A stretch of DNA of 64,000 nt from Candidatus Nitrososphaera evergladensis SR1 (GTDB lineage: Archaea; Thermoproteota; Nitrososphaeria; Nitrososphaerales; Nitrososphaeraceae), in NCBI RefSeq assembly GCF_000730285.1, contig NZ_CP007174.1, forward strand, positions 1,984,001 through 2,048,000. The letters are read 5' to 3'. The notes below the pieces were generated by a model. That model was not told the origin of the DNA, made no database searches, and worked only from the letters and a program-made list of their open reading frames with translations. Below, in pieces: positions 16,127 through 24,179 of this stretch. How positions within the stretch are numbered: position 1 is the first letter of the stretch; every line of letters begins with the position of its first letter. The position numbers and the translations under genes are program-made.

Positions 16127-16321
16127 ATGATTTCCAGCATCGTCATATTCGTGCTGGCCTTTGCGGCTCTTGGCCTCCTGCTTGGCTATGCGTCCGTATT
16201 TGACGTCCAGCCGCAGCAGCACGAGCGCGCAGTCAGGGCAGACATAGGCTCAAACAATAACAACGGCACGTCAATCACGCTTGGAGAACAGGTAAACGTG
16301 CAAGTGCAGTCAGCAGGCTAG
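16127..16321 (+). CDS. 64-residue single-pass membrane protein
   Basis: One N-terminal hydrophobic helix (IVIFVLAFAALGLLLGYA) is followed by a polar extracytoplasmic tail with an Asn-rich stretch (SNNNNGTS). A TATA element TTTTTAAAG near 16092-16100 lies at leaderless spacing to the ATG. Proteins like this are frequent in Nitrososphaera-type archaea; the role is unknown. Confidence 0.55.
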   Translation: MISSIVIFVLAFAALGLLLGYASVFDVQPQQHERAVRADIGSNNNNGTSITLGEQVNVQVQSAG

Positions 16322-16380
16322 TACACGTACGTTGAGATTCGGCGCCAATGTTTTAACTGGCGGGCGCCAACCTTCTGGCA

Positions 16381-16923
16381 TTGGATCCAAAAAGCCAGAG
16401 TGCGGCAGAGCAGTTGATATCGCAGGAAGTTGACGCCGTGGGCGCCAGTCCCGCAAGGGTAAAGGGCAACGGCTGCGCCGCGTGCCACGTCCTTTTCACG
16501 CTTGTAGACAAGATGGGCCTGAGCGAAACCGATGCGGCAGATCTTTTGTCGCAGGTCCTGACTGACAGGCCGGCGTTAAACGACCGGTTTATCGAAATGG
16601 TGGAGAACATACACATGAAGCAGAGGATGGCAGGAGTTGCGTTTGCGATAAAGACAAGGGAGGCAAAGGACCGCTACATAGACTCGCAGTTTAAGAACTC
16701 GCTGGACGAGCTTTTGGGCGATGCTGCAAATTTCGGCGCAGAACTGGCCATGCGCAAGCTGGTCATGACCCATATCTCACTCCAGATCGCCCAGAACCTC
16801 GGAATAGACTACCACGCCGCGACAGAAGAACTGTACTACTATATGCGAAAGCGCGACGAAGAAACGCATAGTCAATTGATGCAGCTTGTCAGGTCCATGA
16901 TAGAAAGGGGCGCAAGGAAATGA
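16381..16923 (+). CDS. Helical protein with a CAACH motif
   Basis: A 180-residue protein beginning at a TTG. Near residue 32 it holds GNGCAACHVLFTLVDKMGL, a CxxCH sequence formally like a haem c site, but there is no signal peptide, so haem attachment is unlikely and metal or redox use is more plausible. The remainder is helical and ends in a charged tail. It overlaps the cupin gene by 4 bp (ATGA), so the two are translationally coupled. Family unknown. Confidence 0.6.
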   Translation: MDPKSQSAAEQLISQEVDAVGASPARVKGNGCAACHVLFTLVDKMGLSETDAADLLSQVLTDRPALNDRFIEMVENIHMKQRMAGVAFAIKTREAKDRYIDSQFKNSLDELLGDAANFGAELAMRKLVMTHISLQIAQNLGIDYHAATEELYYYMRKRDEETHSQLMQLVRSMIERGARK

Positions 16924-17237
16924 AGGAAAAGGGGCAGGCATTTGATCTTGACGACCTCTTGACAAAAATAGACAAGGACAGCTACTGGGTTGATTTCATA
17001 AAAATAAGGCACCTTGAGGCAGGCGTGCTCCGGCTGTACCCTAACGAGGAAGACACCCAGACTCCTCACGACGCGGACGAATTGTATTTCGTAGTTGAGG
17101 GAAGCGGGTTTATCAGCATGGGCAAGGAGAGCAAGGCGGTGAAAAAAGGCTCGGTGCTGTTCGTGCCGGCAGGCATGCCGCACCACTTTTACGGCAACAG
17201 GAACACGCTAGTGGTGCTGTACATGTTTGCAGAATAA
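16920..17237 (+). CDS. Small cupin-domain protein
   Basis: A 105-residue single cupin. Motif 1 reads TPHDADELYFVVEGSGFI and motif 2 reads GSVLFVPAGMPHHFYGNR, giving His/Asp/Glu/His residues for a metal site. It overlaps the preceding CAACH-motif gene by 4 bp. Cupins of this size may be dioxygenases, isomerases or sensors; nothing here specifies the substrate. Confidence 0.8.
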   Translation: MKEKGQAFDLDDLLTKIDKDSYWVDFIKIRHLEAGVLRLYPNEEDTQTPHDADELYFVVEGSGFISMGKESKAVKKGSVLFVPAGMPHHFYGNRNTLVVLYMFAE

Positions 17238-17325
17238 TAACAGCAAAAGACTCTATTCGGCGTGTGCGCGCATACGTTTTCAGTGGTTCAGAAAAAAACG
17301 ACAGGAATGAAACTGCGCATATATA

Positions 17326-18759
17326 TCAAGAGGCAACTTTGCCCTTGGCAAGAAATATTTCATGGTTTCCTACCGTCAGGTCTTCCCACACTACAAAGAC
17401 ATCATTTCCAGATATTGATATTGAGGGACATTCTGAAATCCCAGAGTTTTTGCTCAGATTGAAAGGTTGTTGTTGCGCAGATGTGCGATTCCCGCCAAGA
17501 TTTGAAACAAACATGATCTCTTCGTTGTCAGGCGACAGCGGGACTTGGGCAGCCACATGCAGAGAATAAGCCGCGGTCTCGCTTGTGCCGTTGCCAGTGT
17601 TGTTATCATTATCGCCTGATCCTAGCCTCCCATTCATTACCGCAAGCTCGACATTGGAAGGGCTCTTCAGAGACTTGACGCTTGAAGGGCCGGCAAAGGT
17701 GCCTCCACCGTCGCTGCTTTGGACGTAAAAGAGGTTCTTTGCAGCCATGGCATCGAGACCTCCCCATATTATGTAGACATCATTATCTCCGTACGCCGCG
17801 ATCTGGGCTTCGCCCACTACCTCATTCCCACTGCTCAACTTGGCAGCTGAAGAAAAGGCACTCCCGCTGTCTGCGCTCCTTGCAAAGTAGAGTCCTCGTC
17901 GCGGATTGTTCTCGCTTTCCATAGCGCTCCACGCAACATACACGTTATCTCCGTACGCCGCGACCTTTGGAAATGCTCTTGAATCGATGCCGCTACTATT
18001 GCTGCTGTCCCGTGCAACGGTGACAGGGTCTGCAAACGTGTTTCCATTGTCGCTGCTTGCTCTGAATATTATGACGTTGCCGCCATCATCAGGAGCCTGC
18101 TCTTGCCATACTAGGTAGACATTGCTGCCAAAGACTGCCATTTCCTGATTATAGGATGAAACATTTCCAGAGTTGCTTAACACCCGGGGTTCGTCAAAAG
18201 TTTTTCCGGCATCACTGCTTTTTGCAAAGAATACTTGTTTTTTCCCAAAGGTATTATCGGTCCAAACGGCAAATACGTTGCTGCCAGACGCGGCAAGCTG
18301 AGGATGTTCTGAAAATCCTGCGTTTCTGCTCAGGTTTAATGTCTTGTTGTTAAAAGTCTCCCCGTTGTCTTGGCTTGACTTGAAAAATACATCATAGTTG
18401 CTGCCGGCGGCAAGATCCTGGATCGATTCTTGCCATACTACATAGACGCTGTCATTGACGGATGCTACTTGACCATAAACCGAATCGTTGGGATTGTTGG
18501 TAAGGTTGATTGCGTCCCTAAATTTCACGCTACTTGTGTTGTTGCTTGTAACAACAGCCGGCTGCCGATTGTTATTACTACCGCCGTGGTCACTACTACC
18601 AGTCTGTGGCTCGCTGCCATCATAAGATAATGATGGCAGATTGGCATTTTTGTTCGATAAAGCAAAGGAACCAGAAGAAAAGACGAGCGTTAGGCCCGCA
18701 GCGGCAACTATTGCTGCTGCTACTATTATTGTCGTCGCTAGCAATGCAGCACGTCTCAT
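17326..18759 (-). CDS. Anchored extracellular beta-propeller (sialidase/Asp-box type) protein
   Basis: A 477-residue protein. Residues about 8-35 are a signal anchor, followed by a Ser/Asn/Gly-rich linker and five or six beta-propeller blades. Each blade has a VYVVWQ-type strand and an Asp-box (SQDNGETF, SSDAGKTF, SSDNGNTF, SADSGSAF, SSDGGGTF). Many N-x-S/T sequons suggest heavy glycosylation. The fold is shared with sialidases but no catalytic Arg triad is evident, so a surface binding role is more likely. It is monocistronic. Confidence 0.75.
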   Translation of the reverse strand: MRRAALLATTIIVAAAIVAAAGLTLVFSSGSFALSNKNANLPSLSYDGSEPQTGSSDHGGSNNNRQPAVVTSNNTSSVKFRDAINLTNNPNDSVYGQVASVNDSVYVVWQESIQDLAAGSNYDVFFKSSQDNGETFNNKTLNLSRNAGFSEHPQLAASGSNVFAVWTDNTFGKKQVFFAKSSDAGKTFDEPRVLSNSGNVSSYNQEMAVFGSNVYLVWQEQAPDDGGNVIIFRASSDNGNTFADPVTVARDSSNSSGIDSRAFPKVAAYGDNVYVAWSAMESENNPRRGLYFARSADSGSAFSSAAKLSSGNEVVGEAQIAAYGDNDVYIIWGGLDAMAAKNLFYVQSSDGGGTFAGPSSVKSLKSPSNVELAVMNGRLGSGDNDNNTGNGTSETAAYSLHVAAQVPLSPDNEEIMFVSNLGGNRTSAQQQPFNLSKNSGISECPSISISGNDVFVVWEDLTVGNHEIFLAKGKVAS

Positions 18760-18851
18760 ATGGCTTGAATAGCATTTTCTAATATATTATGATGGAGTTG
18801 ATAGCAGGCGCAAAGAAGCCGGGTAAACCAGAGCCAAAGCAGGACCCGGAA

Positions 18852-18862
18852 TAGGTATAAAT
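18852..18862 (+). promoter_or_regulatory. TATA box of L40e
   Basis: AGGTATAAATC lies about 35-44 bp before the ATG at 18896. A purine-rich stretch (AAGGAG near 18880) sits between them and could serve as the ribosome-binding site, so this transcript may have a short leader. Confidence 0.45.
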
Positions 18863-18895
18863 CAGCCCTTCTCCGAATGAAAGGAGAACAAGAAC

Positions 18896-19063
18896 ATGCC
18901 GATTGCCGACGCTACAAAGAAACAGATTGCTCAGCAGCGCAGGCTATACTTCAAGATATGCTTCCACTGCGGTGGCAAAAACCCGATATCTGCGACAAGG
19001 TGCAGAAAGTGCCACAACGACCAGATGCGCCTGAAGAACAGGACGCTGGGTGCCAAGAAGTAA
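18896..19063 (+). CDS. rpl40e: Large-subunit ribosomal protein eL40 (L40e)
   Basis: A 55-residue basic protein with a C4 zinc ribbon: KICFHCGGKNP and TRCRKCHNDQM give C22-x2-C25 and C36-x2-C39. The C-terminus is LKNRTLGAKK. Length and motif spacing match archaeal L40e. It is a component of the 50S subunit near the factor-binding site and is one of the core genes that mark the host as archaeal. Confidence 0.9.
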   Translation: MPIADATKKQIAQQRRLYFKICFHCGGKNPISATRCRKCHNDQMRLKNRTLGAKK

Positions 19064-19329
19064 AAAGGGCACAAACAGAATACCTCCCCCTCTTTTCACA
19101 TTTACGTTTTGAGGACTTGCAGACACCATACTGAAAAATCACGAGAAAAGAATTGATGTGCTGTTTCTAGCCGCATACGTATGCGTGCAGAATGCACAGG
19201 CATGTCAAAATAATCTCCCCTCTCTGCAAATTTGCTCAGTCGAGAACAACGCAGTTGGCGGTAATTTGCATGTGAGTCTCTGGTTATGGCCACAAAGTCA
19301 TTATTATCGCCTCATTGCGTATCTACCAT

Positions 19330-19426
19330 CAGGCATGGCCTCAATCGTGCCTGAGCAAGTAGTCAACAACATGTACCCCACTCCCCGCCCGGTGGCATAT
19401 TATGGCTGTGTCATGCATGGGCGGGG
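19330..19426 (+). ncRNA. Candidate structured RNA, copy 2 of the two-hairpin element
   Basis: Stem 1 is CAGGCA (19330-19335) with TGCCTG (19348-19353) around a 12-nt loop, followed by AGCAAGTA (19354-19361). A second stem pairs CCCCGCCC (19383-19390) with GGGCGGGG (19419-19426). Compared with copy 1 at 127-200, the fourth pair of stem 1 is G-C instead of A-T, a compensatory change, and the flanking ATCTA is shared. The surrounding 19064-19536 has no other gene that I would call. Confidence 0.45.
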
Positions 19427-19536
19427 CAGTTTAACAATAAAGACCGCGACTCTTGATTATTAGTATGACTCTAATAGAAATGTATGATTGCTCTTTTGTT
19501 AGGGGCTTTTTATACAAAAGAGAGGTATATACTCCA

Positions 19537-19854
19537 TTGAAGCGCTCCGCTAACCGAAGCCGAGTCGAAATTGCTTACGACATTCTAAAGTTGTGCCTCA
19601 CACCGCAGAAAAAGACGCAGATAATGTACCGGGCAAACCTAAGTTACGAACAGGCCAACTACTACCTGGCTGTTTTTGTTACTAAAGGGCTGCTAGAACA
19701 AAACATGCGCCAAGGTGTTAATGATCAAGGGTACAGACAATATTTGATTACAACGCAGAAGGGACGCGATGTGCTGCAGGGTTTGGCCAATGCAATCGAA
19801 CTTTTAGATTCAATCTTTGCAACTACTACTACCAAGATCCAAGCAAGCGCCTAG
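19537..19854 (+). CDS. Winged-helix regulator, ArnR1-like type
   Basis: About 105 residues from a TTG at 19537. The winged helix begins SRVEIAYDILKLCLTPQKKT, then QIMYRANLSYEQANYYLAVF and YLITTQKGRDVLQGLANAIE. A TATA box (TTTTTATAC near 19507-19515) lies at leaderless distance from this TTG, which argues against the longer frame from 19453. It has the same type of domain as the regulator at 1430-1717. Targets are unknown. Confidence 0.65.
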   Translation: MKRSANRSRVEIAYDILKLCLTPQKKTQIMYRANLSYEQANYYLAVFVTKGLLEQNMRQGVNDQGYRQYLITTQKGRDVLQGLANAIELLDSIFATTTTKIQASA

Positions 19855-20055
19855 TAATCAATCTCTAGAAAACCTTGCTGTTCACTTGTTCATTTTTATG
19901 ATAATATAGCAGACGCCTTTTGGCAAGTTGAGCATATTTTTCCAAACGTGTTTTGCGTACTGGTGTCAGAGCTTGAAGTGTAACTGTTTGCCGCTCAAAG
20001 ATTTATTTTGCATCATTGACAAAACTTGAATACGTCGTTTGCCTAACTACTGAAT

Positions 20056-20486
20056 ATGGTTAGTACTACAGCCGCAATCGTGGCAGGCCTCGTAGCTGGC
20101 GTTGCATTAATTGTCGCATTTTCTGTTCTTGATGCTAACCCCTCTTTTCAAAACAAATACGCCAAAAACAACAAGACTGTCGAAGTAACAATACCGGAGG
20201 CTCGTCAGACCAACGCGCAGAGCACAATAATTTTGAACCATCGTTAATTACGGTTGTAATCGGCGACAATAACACGGTGCGGTGGGTCAACAAAGACACC
20301 GCGGCAGTCGCAATAAGGTCAAACGATGTACTAGACTCTAGCTTTTACAACGTAACGCATGGCAAGAATTTCTTGATGCCAAATGGGACCCTTACGTTTA
20401 CCTTTAGCACGCCGGGCAAATTTGATTATCATGCAGAGCCCAGACCTTGGTTCCACGGTACAATAATGGTCTTGCCCCAACGCTGA
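20056..20486 (+). pseudogene. Degenerate plastocyanin-like cupredoxin with frameshift
   Basis: The frame from ATG 20056 (signal anchor, about 55 codons) ends at TAA 20247. The cupredoxin domain continues in another frame from about 20223: NNFEPSLITVVIGDNNTVRW through KFDYHAEPRPWFHGTIMVLP. In family members the copper ligands are in PHTV, YHC, xHP and PWM motifs; here they read AVAI, YHA, PRP and PWF, so all four ligands are lost. The single-base frameshift and loss of the copper site together make this a dead blue-copper gene. Confidence 0.75.
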
Positions 20487-20584
20487 CTGGCGTTTGGCGG
20501 CCAACTAACCCCTCCTCAATTCTTTGAAAATATTGTCAACTAGCAAATTTCCCTGTTGGACTTTGAACGGGATAGAGCAAACCT

Positions 20585-20908
20585 ATGAAAAACGCATACG
20601 AAAAGCATAAGAATTCAGAATCTGTGAAATATTTGCGCAAGCACTTGAGCAGGGTCAAGGTTTTATCACAGCCCGTTCGCGGCGACGTTCTTAGAAAAGC
20701 TCTTGACGACCTTGATCTATGGGGCGAACAATTCGGCATAATAATTACCAAGTTGCTTCAAGCAAACGGCCTGGTCTTTGATGCCCACCACTACTATTCG
20801 CTTCACGATATCGAAAAACAATTGCGACGGTTCTTGGGCAAAGAAAACTCGCGCCAAATTAGCGCAGTAATCAAGATTGGCATACAAGTGCAATATTTTT
20901 CATATTAA
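20585..20908 (+). CDS. Hypothetical small helical protein
   Basis: A 107-residue basic protein with several helices, including KALDDLDLWGEQFGIIITKL and YYSLHDIEKQLRRFLGKE. It contains no known motif. It resembles in composition small conserved hypotheticals of thaumarchaea, but this is not a firm assignment. It lies between the cupredoxin relic and an insertion sequence. Confidence 0.45.
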   Translation: MKNAYEKHKNSESVKYLRKHLSRVKVLSQPVRGDVLRKALDDLDLWGEQFGIIITKLLQANGLVFDAHHYYSLHDIEKQLRRFLGKENSRQISAVIKIGIQVQYFSY

Positions 20909-21297
20909 AAGCACTTGTAATACCGTATAGGTTGATTGACAAAGTTACAGAATCAAAATTTAGCCCGCCGGCGCTACGCGGTCGGCCGTATCGAAACCGA
21001 GCAAGGTCGTATGCAAATCAGAGAAAAACCGTATACAGAAAATTATGCGCCATTTTCTCGGCGGTCTTTTGGCGCATAAGCGAAATCAAGTGGATGGTTA
21101 TAGTTTACCACTCTACTTCACACTCAGAAAGCAGGATCCTATTATTAAAAATTCGTATGTGTTTACGTCCAAATTGAAAAATACAGGATTTTTGAAAATC
21201 TAATTGAGATTTATAAATATCTTGACGTTAGAACGTGGATTATTTGTGGTAATTGGAATATGGAAGGGAGGACCTAAACACACATAAAAATTCTATC
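20909..21297. other. AT-rich intergenic stretch before an IS element
   Basis: No supported gene in 389 bp. An 82-codon open frame at 20932-21177 has no family-like pattern and is in AT-rich sequence, so I do not call it. No clear hairpin, terminator or tRNA is visible. The left end of the IS481-like element begins around 21298. Confidence 0.5.
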
Positions 21298-22337
21298 TTT
21301 TCCAGAAATTATTTCACCCTCTAGTCAAGAGAGCACTAGCAGGCTACTATTGGATCAGGTCGGGCACGACATTCCCATTGTCAAGCTATAGACAGCGAAA
21401 GGATAGCTTGGATAGTGAAGATGAAAGAACAGGGAGCAAAGAATGCGGAAATTGCGTCGGTACAGAAGGTGTCTGTCAGGCGTGTGCAGCAGCTCTACTC
21501 CAGGTACAGGAAGAATGGCGAGTTACCCGTACTTGGTAGAGCCGGAAGGCCCACAAAACCCATAACAGAAGACGAGGTACGCCTTGTAAGAGAGGCATAC
21601 TCGCAGTACAGGGCCAACGCATGGTACCTTTCAAAATACATCTACAAAACCTATAACGTCAGGATAAACCATAACCGTATCCACAGGATAATGGTCAGCG
21701 AGGGCATGTCTTCTGAAGAGGCCAGAAAGAAGCAGAGGAGGAAGTGGATAAGGTACGAGCGGGAACACTCCAACTCCTTGTGGCACACAGACTGGCATGA
21801 GATCAAGGACCCGAGGTGGAAGGGAAAGCAGCTTATCGTCTATGAAGACGACGCGTCGCGGTTTGTTACAGGGTACGGCGTGTTTGACAACGTGTCTTCA
21901 CAGCATTCTGTAGACGTGCTTGATGCTGCCATCAAAAAGTACGGCAGGCCGGCTTCCGTAATATCTGACAACGGCTCTCCTTTTACAACAAACGTCGAAC
22001 CACTTGACAGCGACAAACCGGCGTCCTTTGAGCACTACCTGATGAAGAACAACAAGATAAGACACATACGGGCCAGGGTCCGGCACCCGCAGTCAAACGG
22101 CAAGCTGGAAAAGTTCTTTGACATATTCGAGAGGAAGCTGAAGTTCTTCAACTCCATAGAGGAATTCATGGAATGGTACAACAACGTCAGGCCGCATGGC
22201 GCACTGAACCTCGATGAGATGGAGACACCGCTAAAGGCATATTATGCGAGGATGGCTCCAAGGGACGTGTTGGTAGACCCAGAGCTGCTGTGGAGGGACG
22301 GACCGTGGTAGAGGGGCGAAATCATTTCTGAAAAAAA
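21298..22337 (+). mobile_element. IS481-like insertion sequence
   Basis: About 1.04 kb, one transposase gene, bounded by imperfect inverted repeats of about 27 bp. The left copy spans 21298-21323 and the right copy 22309-22335. Read outward, both begin TAGAGGG and continue with GAAAT, a variable base, ATTTCTG and an A-run. The right repeat begins inside the stop codon of the transposase. I could not identify a clear target-site duplication, so exact ends are approximate. Confidence 0.6.
21415..22311 (+). CDS. IS481-type DDE transposase
   Basis: A 298-residue protein with an N-terminal helix-turn-helix (NAEIASVQKVSVRRVQQLYS), a linker with RAGRPTKPI, and an rve-type integrase core. The catalytic acids are likely D in WHTDWHEIKD, D in SVISDNGSPF and E in NGKLEKFF; the WYNNVRPHGALN motif near the C-terminus is typical. 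The frame continues upstream of the GTG at 21415 without a stop, so the true start may be earlier. No internal damage is seen. Confidence 0.8.
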   Translation: MKMKEQGAKNAEIASVQKVSVRRVQQLYSRYRKNGELPVLGRAGRPTKPITEDEVRLVREAYSQYRANAWYLSKYIYKTYNVRINHNRIHRIMVSEGMSSEEARKKQRRKWIRYEREHSNSLWHTDWHEIKDPRWKGKQLIVYEDDASRFVTGYGVFDNVSSQHSVDVLDAAIKKYGRPASVISDNGSPFTTNVEPLDSDKPASFEHYLMKNNKIRHIRARVRHPQSNGKLEKFFDIFERKLKFFNSIEEFMEWYNNVRPHGALNLDEMETPLKAYYARMAPRDVLVDPELLWRDGPW

Positions 22338-22910
22338 CAAAATATTTCTAGGAGTTACGCAGTTAAATAAAACTGGTCACCGAGCCTTTACTTGTCTGCC
22401 CAGATTCTTTGACAACCTTGCTCATGTCGTGTTGATGGGATAAAGGACAACCGACGTGGTGTTGTGAATGCCCTGAAATACCAAGGCTACACACCACGTC
22501 CCCGTGACTTCAGGCTCCGAGCATACAGGATTCGTCTGTTGAATGTTGGTAGCGTAAGCTGTGTACGAAATACATTGCAAGTGCGTAACTCCTATTATAG
22601 TGATCCGCGTTCAACAAATACTGTCATGGCAATACTGAATACCAGAGATGCCCTATTGCTAACCCCTATTAAACCGCTGCGAGCTTCAGTAAAACTTTGT
22701 ATATTGTGGACGGGGTAGGTATTTTCTGTTCTCAGTAATTCTCAGAAATTAAGTAAAATGAAACCATATACTTAAAGGATAAACCAACCACAGTTTTCCA
22801 ATGCAGTGTTATGCCAAATGTTACTATGATTGGCGAAGTGACGATGCATATCTGACAGACACATTTGTAATGAGAAACTTCTATGTACCAACTAGTCAGG
22901 CGATATAGTT
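22338..22910. other. Gene-poor interval between the two insertion sequences
   Basis: About 570 bp without a supported gene. The only notable structure is a perfect 10-bp inverted repeat, GACGTGGTGT (22453-22462) with ACACCACGTC (22491-22500), which would form a 28-nt-loop hairpin. An 84-codon frame at 22464-22718 shows no protein-like pattern. The region may be remnant mobile-element DNA. Confidence 0.45.
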
Positions 22911-23054
22911 TTGAAAATATCAAATTTACCTAAATTCGAGAGGGATAAAGATGGATTCTTCACGTGTCCCAATTGCAGCGCGCCGTCTCTAAATCTGAGG
23001 GATGCAGCGGCACATTTCATTGTGATGCATAATCGCGAGCAGCCTAAACGCTAG
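22911..23054 (+). CDS. 47-residue single C2H2 zinc-finger protein
   Basis: A frame from TTG 22911 to TAG 23054. It contains FTCPNCSAPSLNLRDAAAHF followed by IVMHNREQ, which fits the classic C-x2-C-x12-H-x4-H spacing exactly. A short basic N-terminus and QPKR tail flank the finger. The TTG start is not certain, since no ATG is available. The gene ends exactly at the target-site duplication of the downstream insertion sequence, so the IS sits directly behind it. A second protein of this type lies at 26008. Confidence 0.5.
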   Translation: MKISNLPKFERDKDGFFTCPNCSAPSLNLRDAAAHFIVMHNREQPKR

Positions 23055-23063
23055 CTAAACTAC

Positions 23064-24164
23064 GGGGTTGTTGCCTAATTCGATATCGCATACTGTCCCA
23101 CCTTGATTCCAAGCTTGTTTGCACATTGCATCCGGTTTAGCACTTCCATGTTCCACCCGATGGCCTTGATTATCCCGAACCTCTTCTGGTTGTTCTTTAA
23201 CCGGAACCTGCAATAAAGCTGATGATGCTCGGTTTCTTCGGCGCCGAATATTCCCTCTATCAACCCCCTGTAGTGGTACACTGACACATTGAACAACTTG
23301 GAAGCCTTTCTCCGGTACTTCATGCGTTCCCCTTTGTTTCTGGCGTTTATCTTCTGCTTGATGTTTGGAAGCATGTCCATGCCAAACACAGATTTGCAGT
23401 TATCCTCCGCGTCATAGCCTCTGTCAGCGTTGAATATCGAGCCTGCAAGGTCTACTCCGTACTTTTTCAGCTTGTTCAGCATCGTCCGAAGTACCGGTGA
23501 ATCATGCGTCTTCTTGCTGGTTGTCCTTACAGTCAGTATTACCAGGTGGTCAAGTACGGCTGTTACGTGCCACTTCAGGTACCGCTTTACCCTCACCACC
23601 TCAAACTTCCTCTTTTTCCTGACAGGCCGGACCTCTTTCTCGTACCTGTCTGTCTCCACGCCGGTACTGTCTGAGCCCAGAATCCCTTTCTTCCAGCCGG
23701 ATTCTTTCAGACACAGGTAAGCAGACCTTACCAGAATATCGTCAAGATACTTGATGGGTATCTTTTTGAATGTACGGGCTATCCATGTATGGTCAGGGTA
23801 GGGCTCATTATTCTTCCAGGGCAGGTTGAGCGATGGTACCATGTTCTGCATGTCCCGGTACGTCGAACCGAATACGACCATCAGGATGCAAATGCAGACG
23901 AGCTTCTCCCAAGAATGTACAGGCTTTTTGCCCTTCCCGCTCTTTTTCTTCTCTGGACGGAGAGGAGGATTTTCCATTACCAGAGAGGCTATATTCTTGA
24001 CAAGCATATCGCGTTCCAAGGTATGCGCCAGATGGTAGTACTGCCAGTACCCGTCCTTCCTCTTGTGCTTGCACGCCATGAGGGGTGCATACCCCTCCAA
24101 AGCTAAAGCTGGTCCAGTGAAAAGCCGTTTACTGGCTGTTAAAATGAATTAGGCAACAACCCCC
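23064..24164 (-). mobile_element. Complete IS5/IS903-like insertion sequence
   Basis: A 1101-bp element with perfect 18-bp terminal inverted repeats: GGGGTTGTTGCCTAATTC at 23064-23081 and its complement at 24147-24164. It is flanked by a perfect 9-bp target duplication CTAAACTAC at 23055-23063 and 24165-24173. The 18-bp repeat beginning GG and containing TTGTTG, and the 9-bp duplication, are as in the IS903 group of the IS5 family. Perfect ends and an intact transposase indicate a recent insertion. Confidence 0.9.
23075..24100 (-). CDS. IS5-family DDE transposase
   Basis: A 341-residue transposase, apparently intact. The catalytic acids lie in GILGSDSTGVETD, AGSIFNADRGYDAEDN and the Y-R-E signature YHYRGLIEGIFGAEE. 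The N-terminal part includes a Cys/His-rich MACKHKRKDGYWQYYHLAH. It fills nearly the whole IS, ending 11 bp inside the left repeat. Confidence 0.9.
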   Translation of the reverse strand: MEGYAPLMACKHKRKDGYWQYYHLAHTLERDMLVKNIASLVMENPPLRPEKKKSGKGKKPVHSWEKLVCICILMVVFGSTYRDMQNMVPSLNLPWKNNEPYPDHTWIARTFKKIPIKYLDDILVRSAYLCLKESGWKKGILGSDSTGVETDRYEKEVRPVRKKRKFEVVRVKRYLKWHVTAVLDHLVILTVRTTSKKTHDSPVLRTMLNKLKKYGVDLAGSIFNADRGYDAEDNCKSVFGMDMLPNIKQKINARNKGERMKYRRKASKLFNVSVYHYRGLIEGIFGAEETEHHQLYCRFRLKNNQKRFGIIKAIGWNMEVLNRMQCANKLGIKVGQYAISN

Positions 24165-24179
24165 TAAACTACCAAAAAC

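Noticed and set aside
19158-19463. 101-codon + strand frame containing RNA copy 2
   Set aside because: It runs through the covarying hairpins and lacks protein-like composition, so the RNA explanation is preferred.
20932-21177. 82-codon frame upstream of the IS481-like element
   Set aside because: AT-rich, no motif, no promoter; probably chance.
22464-22718. 84-codon frame between the two insertion sequences
   Set aside because: No family motif, and amino-acid composition looks like random translation.
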